Positions 41,343 through 48,504 of a stretch of 64,000 nt of DNA are shown piece after piece (within the stretch, counting starts at the first letter, position 1; the number at the start of each line of letters is the position of its first letter). A model generated the notes under the pieces. That model ran no database searches, had not been told where the DNA came from, and was given only the letters and a program-made list of their open reading frames with translations. Source of the stretch: Aldehydirespirator sp965205155 (lineage in GTDB: Bacteria; Actinomycetota; Acidimicrobiia; Acidimicrobiales; Aldehydirespiratoraceae). The position numbers and the translations under genes were made by a program. The stretch is from the NCBI GenBank assembly GCA_965205155.1, contig OZ242033.1, positions 1,612,001 to 1,676,000 on the forward strand, read 5' to 3'.

Positions 41343-42194
41343 TCAGCCGCGCAGCTCGACGCCTTCGAGGGCCTCCGAGCCGAGCCGGCCCGCGAAGAAC
41401 TGGGTGACGATGGCGTTGAAGGCGTCGGGCCGCTCGAAATAGGGGGCGTGGGCGGCTTCGTCCATGATCGCCAGGCGCGACCCGTCGAGCATCTCGTGGG
41501 CGGCCTCTCCCATCGCCAGCGGGAAGCCCAGATCCTCGCGGCCCCACACCAGCAGCACCGGGAACCGGCCGCTCAGCGCGGCCAGCCGCTCGCCCACGAC
41601 ATCGTCGTCGATGCGGTTGGCGAAGTAGTCGGCGACCCGCTCGAACCCCTCGGCCGCGCCCGGCGAGTTGTTGATGCGCACCTCCTCGCGGTGCAACTCG
41701 GCGGTGACGAGGCTGTCGTCATGGATCACCGAATGGAGCTTGCGGTCGACCATCTCGGGTGTGGTGTCGCCGATCAGGCCCGCGGTGCGCTCCCTGGCCT
41801 CCGGCCCGATGGGGGCCATGCCCAACGTTCCCACCATCACCAGCCCGGCCACCCGATCGGGTATCTCGCAAGCCACCGTGGCCAGGACATGGCCGCCCAA
41901 CGACGTGCCCACCAGGTGGACCCGGCCCGCTCCGACCTCGTCGAGCACGGCCCGGGCGAAGGCCGCATAGTTGGGCACTGAATGGTCGAAGCGGCTGCCC
42001 TTCTCGGCCAGTCCGTGACCGGGCAGGTCGATGGCGTAGGCGTGGTAGCCCGCCGCGGCGAAGGCGCCGAGGTTCAGACGCCACCGGTCGGCCCGGGCCC
42101 CGACGCCATGGACCAGCAGCATGGTCCTGTCGCCCCGGCCGGCCTCCAGGACGCGGGTCAGGGTCCCGGCCGCTCCGAGCGGGTACTGGATCAT
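41343..42194 (-). CDS. alpha/beta-fold hydrolase (meta-cleavage-product hydrolase-like)
   Basis: 283 residues. Oxyanion-hole LLVHGVGARADRW, nucleophile elbow VGTSLGGH (Ser), Asp in VWGREDLGFP and His in DEAAHAPYFE form the catalytic set. The ATG 42194 is preferred because GGAGGTG lies at proper distance; a GTG four codons upstream has no spacing from that site. Resembles hydrolases that cleave C-C bonds or esters of ring-cleavage products. It follows the amidohydrolase gene by 40 bp, pointing to joint action on ring-opened intermediates. Confidence 0.87.
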   Translation of the reverse strand: MIQYPLGAAGTLTRVLEAGRGDRTMLLVHGVGARADRWRLNLGAFAAAGYHAYAIDLPGHGLAEKGSRFDHSVPNYAAFARAVLDEVGAGRVHLVGTSLGGHVLATVACEIPDRVAGLVMVGTLGMAPIGPEARERTAGLIGDTTPEMVDRKLHSVIHDDSLVTAELHREEVRINNSPGAAEGFERVADYFANRIDDDVVGERLAALSGRFPVLLVWGREDLGFPLAMGEAAHEMLDGSRLAIMDEAAHAPYFERPDAFNAIVTQFFAGRLGSEALEGVELRG

Positions 42195-42234
42195 GGCGAG
42201 TGCCACCTCCGGACGCGGTTGTCTGTGGGGCTTG

Positions 42235-43659
42235 TCAGCTCGACTCCTGCGCGGCCGTCTCAGCGAGTTCGTCGAGCTGGGCCAGCAGGTCGCGCTCGCC
42301 GTTGGTGTCGAAGTCGCGCGGATCCGGATGGGCGGCCTCGCCGCCGTTGTAGATCAGGTCGTAGGTGATGTCCGACGGGCAGATCGTCTGGGCCCGCTCG
42401 TACGGCCGGCGCTGGGCCAGCACCTCGTCGTCGAAGACCTGCACCTCGCCGCGCAGGATCACCGTCTCGATGCGCCGCTTGTCCTGCAGCACCCGGATGT
42501 CGGCGAGCGGGTCGCCGTCGACGACGATGATGTCGGCGCCCTTGCCGGCCACCAGCGAGCCGACGTCGTTCTCCTCGCCCAGCACGATCGCGCAGTCGTG
42601 GGTGGCCGCCTTGATGGCTTCGAGGGCAGTCATGCCCGCATAGCGCATCAGCAGCTCGAGCTCGCGGGCGTGCCAGTCGCCGTAGGGAGTGCACGAGAAC
42701 CCGGTGTCGGTGCCGGTGATGATGGGCACCCCGGCCTCGCGGGCCTTGTTGAGACAGCCCGCGGTGTCGTCGAGGAGGCGGGTGTAGGCGCTGCGGGTCT
42801 CGGCCGGAACCCCGGCCGCCCCTCCGAACTCGCCCAGGTTGCCCAGCAGCAGCAGGGCCGGCGCCAGCGGGATCCGCGAGTCGGCCAGCCGCTCGATGGT
42901 GTCGTCCCGCAGGGTGTTGCCGTGCATGATCCAGTCGAGCTCGGCCGCCACCGCGGAGTCCACGTTGTTGGAGCCGCGGGCGTGCATGGTGATGCACTTG
43001 TTGAGGCGGTGGGCGGCGTCGGACATGGCCTTGACCTCATCGCGCGAGAACGCCTCGAAGTCGCCGAGCACGCTGTCGCCGATCTTGATCAGGTCGACGC
43101 CGTTCTTGACCTGGTGGCGGACCTCGGTGACCATCTCGTCGGCGGTGTTGACCACCTTGCCGATGCTGGAGTCGGGAACACCCACCGACGACGGGTACCA
43201 GTCGCTGATGCCGTTGCTGGTGGACAGGAACCGGCCCGCGGTCTTCATGCGGGGACCCTGTATGAGGCCCTCGGCGATGCCCTCGCGGATGCCCACCCCG
43301 ATGAAGTAGCTGCCCCCGGGATCAGAGATCCCCGTCACGCCGGCCCGCAGGACCTTGGTCACGTTCCAGGCCGAGCGCAGGGTGCGCAGCTCGTGGCTGG
43401 TGTAGAGGTCCTGCTCCTCCTGCGTCCGTGACTCGCCGAAGGAGGTGTGGCAGTGGGCGTCGATGAGCCCGGGCATGACCGTCTTGCCGGTCGCGTCGAT
43501 TCGAACCACGTCCTCGCCGCGCGGGATCGACTCCTCGCCCGCGCCGGTGCCGACCGCCTCGATCGTCTCGTCCTTCACCAGGACCGAGCAGTCCTCGACC
43601 GCGGGAGAGCCCGTGCCGTCTATGACAGTTCCGCCGCTGATCAAGATCCACGAACTCAT
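42235..43659 (-). CDS. metal-dependent amidohydrolase (imidazolonepropionase/Xaa-Pro-type)
   Basis: 474-residue TIM-barrel hydrolase. Metal ligands: GLIDAHCHTSFG (HxH, ~67-69), Lys in DLIKIGDS, His in ITMHARG and WIMHGNT, and Asp in IITGTDTGFS. The composite beta-sandwich ends carry VVDGDPLADIRVL and VILRGEVQVF. An extra acidic C-terminal tail of ~50 residues is present. First gene of a leftward set with the alpha/beta hydrolase and the iron enzyme. Relatives cleave cyclic or linear amides; it could process the ring-opened product of the barbiturase-like enzyme, but this is inference. Confidence 0.87.
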   Translation of the reverse strand: MSSWILISGGTVIDGTGSPAVEDCSVLVKDETIEAVGTGAGEESIPRGEDVVRIDATGKTVMPGLIDAHCHTSFGESRTQEEQDLYTSHELRTLRSAWNVTKVLRAGVTGISDPGGSYFIGVGIREGIAEGLIQGPRMKTAGRFLSTSNGISDWYPSSVGVPDSSIGKVVNTADEMVTEVRHQVKNGVDLIKIGDSVLGDFEAFSRDEVKAMSDAAHRLNKCITMHARGSNNVDSAVAAELDWIMHGNTLRDDTIERLADSRIPLAPALLLLGNLGEFGGAAGVPAETRSAYTRLLDDTAGCLNKAREAGVPIITGTDTGFSCTPYGDWHARELELLMRYAGMTALEAIKAATHDCAIVLGEENDVGSLVAGKGADIIVVDGDPLADIRVLQDKRRIETVILRGEVQVFDDEVLAQRRPYERAQTICPSDITYDLIYNGGEAAHPDPRDFDTNGERDLLAQLDELAETAAQESS

Positions 43660-43790
43660 GGTTGCCTCCTGGGGGCCGGGACGGGTGTTCGGACCATACC
43701 GCAGTGCCCGATCAGGAATCGATTCGGAAGCCGCCGACGATGAGTGAGCGCGGATTGATGCGAGACCCGTCGCGTCGCAGCGGTGTCATT

Positions 43791-43880
43791 CCCGCTCCTG
43801 TTCGCTGCGCTCACGGGCCGCTCGGGCCACGGCCTCGCCCGTATGGGCCGGACTGGCGCATCTATCCGCTCGGCCTCTAG
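43791..43880 (+). repeat. dispersed intergenic repeat, copy B
   Basis: Full copy (90 bp) in the 234-bp divergent spacer between the amidohydrolase and the carboxymuconolactone decarboxylase-like gene. Contains ACGGGC (43813-43818) and GCCCGT (43837-43842) as hairpin arms around GGCCG/CGGCC, and ends TATCCGCTCGGCCTCTAG. Upstream AGCGCGGATTG (43747-43757) is shared with copy A. Nothing else is recognisable in this spacer. Confidence 0.8.
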
Positions 43881-43893
43881 GCGGGAGGCGCCG

Positions 43894-44487
43894 GTGAGCG
43901 GTGTGATAATGGGCTGCATGACAACCCAGCGGCCGGACACGGCCAGACTTCCACTGCTTGCCGACCGCGCCGGCCTCAGTGAGTCCCAGCAGGCAGTCTT
44001 CGACTGGATCGTCGAGAGCCGCGGCACGATGATCCGCCCCTACGAGGTGCTGTTGCACCTGCCCGAGATGGCCCGGCCCGCGGCCGAGCTCGGTCACCGG
44101 ATCCGCTACGAGGGCGCGCTCAGCGACCACGACAGGGAGTTGGCGATCATCGCAACGGCCGTGGCCCACGCCTGCGGGTTCGAGTGGGACACCCACGTCG
44201 GGCTGGCCCGTGCGGCCGGGGTGGCCGAGACGACGATCACGGCCGTGCGAGACCGTGAAGGCACCGTCGAGCCGCCCGACGATGTTGTCGTCGGCTTCGT
44301 GCGGGAGATGTGTGCCGCCTCCAGGGTGTCGGATGCTGCGTACTCCGGGGCGCGGGAGAGGTTGGGCACGGCCGGAGTGGTGGAGTTGAGCACGCTCGTG
44401 GGCTACTACACCCTGCTCGCCTTCGTCATCAACCTCGCCGAGCCCGACCTCCACCCGGGAACCGAGTCCGAGATGGTCCAGGGGTAA
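43894..44487 (+). CDS. carboxymuconolactone decarboxylase/AhpD-like protein
   Basis: 197 residues of the AhpD-like all-helical fold: LLHLPEMARPAAELGHRIRYEG, DRELAIIATAVAHACGFEWDTHVGLARAAG and ELSTLVGYYTLLAFVINLAEP. The AhpD redox CxxC is absent; ACGFEWDTH keeps only one Cys plus Glu and His, as in the decarboxylase-like branch. GTG 43894 is chosen because GGGAGG lies five bases upstream; ATG at 43918 is the alternative. The family includes enzymes of protocatechuate breakdown, which would fit the catabolic setting, but many members are uncharacterised. Confidence 0.82.
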   Translation: MSGVIMGCMTTQRPDTARLPLLADRAGLSESQQAVFDWIVESRGTMIRPYEVLLHLPEMARPAAELGHRIRYEGALSDHDRELAIIATAVAHACGFEWDTHVGLARAAGVAETTITAVRDREGTVEPPDDVVVGFVREMCAASRVSDAAYSGARERLGTAGVVELSTLVGYYTLLAFVINLAEPDLHPGTESEMVQG

Positions 44488-44496
44488 GCGCCCAGG

Positions 44497-45324
44497 TCAG
44501 GCCAGGCCGGCGAGGTCGACCTGGTTGGTGGTGTACCAGGCCACGAACCCGTGGTCGGCGACCATGTTGTGGCCGTTGATGGCCGCGCTGGCGTCGGAGC
44601 CGAGCATGACCAGTGTGCGGGCGATGTCCTCCGGGGTGAGGATGCCGGCGGACTGGTCGACCATCCAGTCGATGACCTTCTCGGTCATGTGGCGGCGGAA
44701 CTCGGGCAGCAGGGGAGTGTCGATGACCCCGGGACACACGCTGTTGGTGCGCACGCCGTAGTCGAGGTAGCTGCGACGCGAGCCGTGCATGGTCCAGACC
44801 TGGGCCAGCTCCTTGGAGAACTCGTAGGGAGCGGGGTCGATCAGCTCGCCGTGCTCCGCGATCCAGGCCAGGGCCTCGTCCCAGCCGTCGATGGCGATCA
44901 GCTCGAGGATCTCAGCCAGGTTCTGGGGCCAGCGCTGCCCGGCCACTGACGCGGTGTTGACGATGGCGCCGCCCCGGTTCATGGTGGGCAGCAGCTGTTC
45001 GCTGAGCCGGCGCAGCCCCAGGTAGTTGACCCGCAGCACGAAGTCGGAGGAGTGCAACCCCGACACTCCCGCGTTGTTGAACAGCACGTCGACGCCCGGG
45101 CCGATGGCCTCGCAGGCGGCGTCGATCGAGTCGGGGTCGCTCAGGTCGGCGGCGACGTACGCAGTGGCCGGACCGGTGGGCTCGTTGCGGTCGAGCACGG
45201 TGAGGTCGGTGCAGCCGGCATCGGCCAGGAGCTCGACGGCGGCCGCGCCCACCCCGCTGGCGCCCCCGGTGAGCACCACCTTCTTGCCCGCGTAGCTGAA
45301 GAGGTTCGATGAGGGTTCGGGCAC
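44497..45324 (-). CDS. SDR of the 3-alpha-hydroxysteroid dehydrogenase-like type
   Basis: 275 residues: TGGASGVGAAAVELLADAG for NAD binding, FNNAGVSG, INTASVAG-like catalytic Ser (IVNTASVAGQRW), catalytic APYEFSKELAQVW (Y-E-F-S-K) after an insertion with WDEALAWIAEHG, and SVCPGVIDTPLL. The insertion before the Tyr is the feature of the 3alpha-HSD/carbonyl reductase subgroup, also seen in the SDR at 16.4-17.2 kb. Convergent with the decarboxylase-like gene, 9 bp apart. Substrate unknown. Confidence 0.87.
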   Translation of the reverse strand: MPEPSSNLFSYAGKKVVLTGGASGVGAAAVELLADAGCTDLTVLDRNEPTGPATAYVAADLSDPDSIDAACEAIGPGVDVLFNNAGVSGLHSSDFVLRVNYLGLRRLSEQLLPTMNRGGAIVNTASVAGQRWPQNLAEILELIAIDGWDEALAWIAEHGELIDPAPYEFSKELAQVWTMHGSRRSYLDYGVRTNSVCPGVIDTPLLPEFRRHMTEKVIDWMVDQSAGILTPEDIARTLVMLGSDASAAINGHNMVADHGFVAWYTTNQVDLAGLA

Positions 45325-45366
45325 GGTGCGACTCCTTGCTGGGGTTCGGCTGGAAGGGCGGACGGC

Positions 45367-45420
45367 TCAGGCCGGGGTGAAGGATAGATGGGCTTCGCGC
45401 CGGCCGTGGACGAAGGCGTT
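45367..45420 (-). pseudogene. relic of a cytochrome P450 3' end
   Basis: Reading the minus strand gives NAFVHGRREAHLSFTPA followed by a stop, against NAFVHGLREAHLAFTPA-stop at the end of the intact P450 gene near 56.1 kb. DNA similarity continues only to the next codon, so about 54 bp of a second P450 copy survive. It lies next to a relic of the sensor-kinase 5' end, marking an old duplication followed by deletion. Confidence 0.75.
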
Positions 45421-45455
45421 TGGAACCGGCCCGCCCTCGGGGCTTCGACCTCATT

Positions 45456-45599
45456 CCGCTCCCGGGGGCCGTTGGTCGGCGTTCTCCAACTCGTCACCGT
45501 CCCGGGAGCGTGCCTGCCCGGGGGAGTTCTAGCGTTCAGGGCGGAATTCATCCTTACTTCATCGAATCGGGGCAAAACTTCACTCTAACCTCATTCATC
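45456..45599 (-). pseudogene. relic of the sensor-kinase 5' end and promoter
   Basis: This stretch matches the start and control region of the intact kinase gene (50901-51040 and beyond): CCGCTCCCGGGGGCCGTTGGT, TTCTCCAACTCGTCACC, CTAGCGTTCAGGGCGGAATTCATC and the TTCATC direct-repeat array (45547, 45558, 45579, 45594) with the same 11 and 21 bp steps. The -10-like TATTAT of the intact copy is missing and the body of the gene is gone. It now lies upstream of the first surface-protein gene. Confidence 0.75.
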
Positions 45600-45798
45600 T
45601 ATCACTAGCCTACTCGCCGGTTGCAGGGTGTCAGCACGCCCCACGGGTCGGGCAACCGCGGCCGAGAGAGACCTGTATGCGCGCACCCGCCTTCCTGACG
45701 AACTTCCGCACGCCCGGCGGCACTGTCGCGCCGTCCCGCCGGGCGGCGATGCCTGTCCCCCCGAACATAGGTTCTAGTCGCTGGCGGGGAGGCCCAGC
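45600..45798. other. spacer in front of the first surface-protein gene
   Basis: No gene is visible in these ~200 bp. The last part, GGTTCTAGTCG...GGGGAGGCCCAGC, supplies the ribosome-binding site GGGGAGG for the GTG at 45799. It is related to GGTCTAGTCGTTAGTGGG before the second surface-protein gene, so the leaders of the two genes are homologous. Confidence 0.5.
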
Positions 45799-48399
45799 GT
45801 GACGCGAGCCTCCATCTCACCCCGGATACCGCTCCTCGCCGCCGCCCTGGCCGGGCTGCTCGCGGTCTTCCTCGTCCAAGACGGCACGCCGCCCGCCCAC
45901 GCCGCGGCGCCTGCGCAGCAGCCGTGGATCCATAGCGAGGTGCCCGCCCACCTGGGGTTTCAGGTGTATTGGTGGGACGTGTGGACCACCGCCGACCGCG
46001 ACACGTCGGTGACCGGCTACGACGTCCAGTACCGGGCGCGGGGCGCCACGACCTGGATCTCCAAGGCGCACAGCGGCACACAGCGCGCCGCCGAGTTCTC
46101 GGGCCTGAACGCCGGCACACGGTACGAGGTGCGCGTGCGGGCGACGAACAGCGACGGCAACAGCGTCTGGTCACTGATTCATGAGACCAGCGCCGTCCGC
46201 AGCTACACAACGACGGCGAACGCGCCCTTCCCGGTGGAGGTGGAGGCGGGCGACGCCCAGGTTCGGGTGACTTGGGGGCAGCCCTCGCACACAGGCGGAC
46301 ACACGCTGCTGGGGTATGTGGTCCGCCTGTACAGCCCGATCGACACGCTGCTGAGACGCATCGAGGTCAGCGGCTTCAGCACCACCTCGCAGCTGATAAC
46401 GGGCCTGACCAACGGGCGCGAGTACGTCGTCGACGTCTTTGCGAAAGGCGGGGAGGAAGTACGCGACGAGGACAGCCTGGCCTCGCTGGGAGCGTCGTTC
46501 ACGCCCTCGGGCACGACACCGTCGCAGTCCTCGGACGCGACGCTGCGGGCGCTGTCGGTCTCGGCGGGAAGCATCTCGCCAGCCTTCTCCTCCACCACCT
46601 ACGCCTACACCGTGAGCGTGGCCTCCGGGGTCACCAGCACCACGGTGACGCCCACGGTCAACCACTCCGCCGCAACCGTCGCGGTCAACGCAACGACGGT
46701 CGCCAGCGGCTCCCCCAGCGGCCCCATCGCCCTGGCAGTGGGCGACAACGTCATCACTGTGCGGGTCACCGCGGAGAACGGCGACACCCAGGACTACACC
46801 GTGACCATCCGGCGGCAGTCGGCCAACGCCAACCTGTCGGCGCTGTCGGCCAGCAGCGCCACCAGCGAATCGGCCACCTACTCGCCGCAGACCCTGGCGC
46901 CGGCCTTCGACGCCGGCACCACGGCCTACACGGTGCGGGTCGGCTTCGACTTCACCCACGCCAAGGTGACGCCCACAGTGGCCGACCCCGACGCGACGGT
47001 GCGGGTGGGCAAGCGGGGCGCGACCCTGGCCACGGTGGCCAGCGGCGCTGACAGCGGCCCCATCGCCCTGGCAGTGGGCGACAACGAGATCGTCGTGCGG
47101 GTCACGGCGGAGGACACGTCGATCACCCGGGACTACACCGTGACCATCACGCGGCAATCGCGCCGCGACGCGGACGGAGCCCCGCCCGCGCCGTCCGGTT
47201 TGACGGTCACGCCGGGCCGGCACTCCCTGAGTGTGTTCTGGACTGCGCCGGGGCAGTCGGTGCAGGGCTATGACGTGCACTACACCAGCATGTCGGCCGA
47301 CGACTTGGCCGACGACGCGGCGATAGGCGCCTACAAGCACCCGAGCGGGCGCTACAGCCTTCCCGAGAACCCGTACCCGTACGTGGGCTGGGTGAGGCTC
47401 TCCCATGGCTACCTCGCCGAACCCAAGTACGGCGTCGGATACCTGCAGCCCGGCCAGCAGTACCGGTTCCGGGTGCGGGCCTACAACAGCCACGGCGTCG
47501 GCCCGTGGGCCGTGGGCAAGGGCACGCCGTGGCAGGCGGCCCGCACCGTGTCCCTGTCGGCGTCGGCGGAGCGGGTGCGGGAGGGTGATGAGGTGACGAT
47601 CACGGCCACGGTCCGCTACAACGGGCGGCCGTCGCCGATCCAGGAGGACATGGACGTGCTGGTGCGCGTCCATCTGGGCACGGCTGAGGCGGGCGATGTG
47701 GGGACGCTGGAGCGGATCAGCATCGGCAAGTACACCGACAGAGCCTCGGCCACCATCCAGACCAACCGCGACAGCGACGGCGACGACGAGAAGTTCGCGG
47801 TGCTCATCCGCTCGATCCCCAAGCGCAGCCTGGCGCGGGCGGGTGACCCTGACATCGTGTGGGTGACGATCACCGAGGGCGACCCCGCGCCGCCCGAGCC
47901 GGTGGTGACCTCCCCGACGGCGACCATGACCATCTCCGACCAGGGGCAGTCACCAACGGTCAGCGGCTCGCAGGATGCCCCACCGGAGCAGGAGGCGGCC
48001 GCCGCCACAGTCAGCGTGTCGGTCACAGACACCACCACGTCCCAAGACCAGCAACAGGACCCGCCCCCGCAGCAGGACCCGCCCCCGCAGCAGGACCCGC
48101 CCCCGCAGCAGGACCCGCCCCCGCAGCAGGACCCGCCCCCGCAGCAGGACCCGCCCCCGCAGCAGGACCCGCCCCCGCAGCAGGACCCGCCCCCGCAGCA
48201 GGACCCGCCCCCGCAGCAGGACCCGCCCCCGCAGCAGGACCCGCCCGGCCTGCCCTCCATCGCCGCCCGCTACGACACCAACAACGACGGCGCCATCGAC
48301 GGGACGGAATACCAGCAGGTCAAGAACGACTGGCTCACCGCCAAGATCACCTACGCCCAATTCCTGGAAGTCGTCAAGATCCACCTCAAGTCCGGCTGA
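45799..48399 (+). CDS. secreted repeat surface protein 1 (fibronectin III, cadherin-like sandwich, Calx-like, EF-hand C-terminus)
   Basis: 866 residues. Signal peptide (LLAAALAGLLAVFLVQDG...AHA) 1-36; two fibronectin-III-like domains ~40-235; two cadherin-like beta-sandwich units ~245-450 (SSDATLRAL..., SANANLSAL...); another FN3 ~465-580; a Calx-beta-like domain ~585-700; a Gln/Asp/Pro linker with ten perfect PPPQQD repeats; and a C-terminal module YDTNNDGAIDGTEYQQV with an EF-hand/dockerin-like calcium loop followed by ITYAQFLEVVKIHLKSG. No LPxTG or membrane anchor. GTG start with GGGGAGG. Likely an extracellular adhesin or matrix protein; the C-terminal module may serve in anchoring or export. 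Paralogue of the larger protein downstream. Confidence 0.85.
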   Translation: MTRASISPRIPLLAAALAGLLAVFLVQDGTPPAHAAAPAQQPWIHSEVPAHLGFQVYWWDVWTTADRDTSVTGYDVQYRARGATTWISKAHSGTQRAAEFSGLNAGTRYEVRVRATNSDGNSVWSLIHETSAVRSYTTTANAPFPVEVEAGDAQVRVTWGQPSHTGGHTLLGYVVRLYSPIDTLLRRIEVSGFSTTSQLITGLTNGREYVVDVFAKGGEEVRDEDSLASLGASFTPSGTTPSQSSDATLRALSVSAGSISPAFSSTTYAYTVSVASGVTSTTVTPTVNHSAATVAVNATTVASGSPSGPIALAVGDNVITVRVTAENGDTQDYTVTIRRQSANANLSALSASSATSESATYSPQTLAPAFDAGTTAYTVRVGFDFTHAKVTPTVADPDATVRVGKRGATLATVASGADSGPIALAVGDNEIVVRVTAEDTSITRDYTVTITRQSRRDADGAPPAPSGLTVTPGRHSLSVFWTAPGQSVQGYDVHYTSMSADDLADDAAIGAYKHPSGRYSLPENPYPYVGWVRLSHGYLAEPKYGVGYLQPGQQYRFRVRAYNSHGVGPWAVGKGTPWQAARTVSLSASAERVREGDEVTITATVRYNGRPSPIQEDMDVLVRVHLGTAEAGDVGTLERISIGKYTDRASATIQTNRDSDGDDEKFAVLIRSIPKRSLARAGDPDIVWVTITEGDPAPPEPVVTSPTATMTISDQGQSPTVSGSQDAPPEQEAAAATVSVSVTDTTTSQDQQQDPPPQQDPPPQQDPPPQQDPPPQQDPPPQQDPPPQQDPPPQQDPPPQQDPPPQQDPPPQQDPPGLPSIAARYDTNNDGAIDGTEYQQVKNDWLTAKITYAQFLEVVKIHLKSG
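48061..48240 (+). repeat. ten perfect 18-bp tandem repeats encoding PPPQQD
   Basis: CCGCCCCCGCAGCAGGAC is repeated ten times without a single substitution, inside the linker before the C-terminal EF-hand module of surface protein 1. Perfect identity of a GC-rich coding repeat points to recent expansion by slippage and to length variation between strains. Confidence 0.95.
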
Positions 48400-48415
48400 C
48401 CACAACCCCCACCCA

Positions 48416-48467
48416 CACCACCGCGACGATGTGGGCGGCGTTCGACTACTCGACGCTGACGGTGGTG
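48416..48467. terminator. candidate structured terminator between convergent surface protein 1 and kinase genes
   Basis: Outer arms CACCACCG (48416-48423) and CGGTGGTG (48460-48467) enclose an inner hairpin GCGTTCGA-CTAC-TCGACGC (48438-48456). It sits in the 105-bp convergent spacer. There is no T-run, so termination is inferred from place and structure only. Confidence 0.35.
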
Positions 48468-48504
48468 GGCATGTCGTCTGGCACGTTGCGGCGCTGGGGC
48501 GCGC

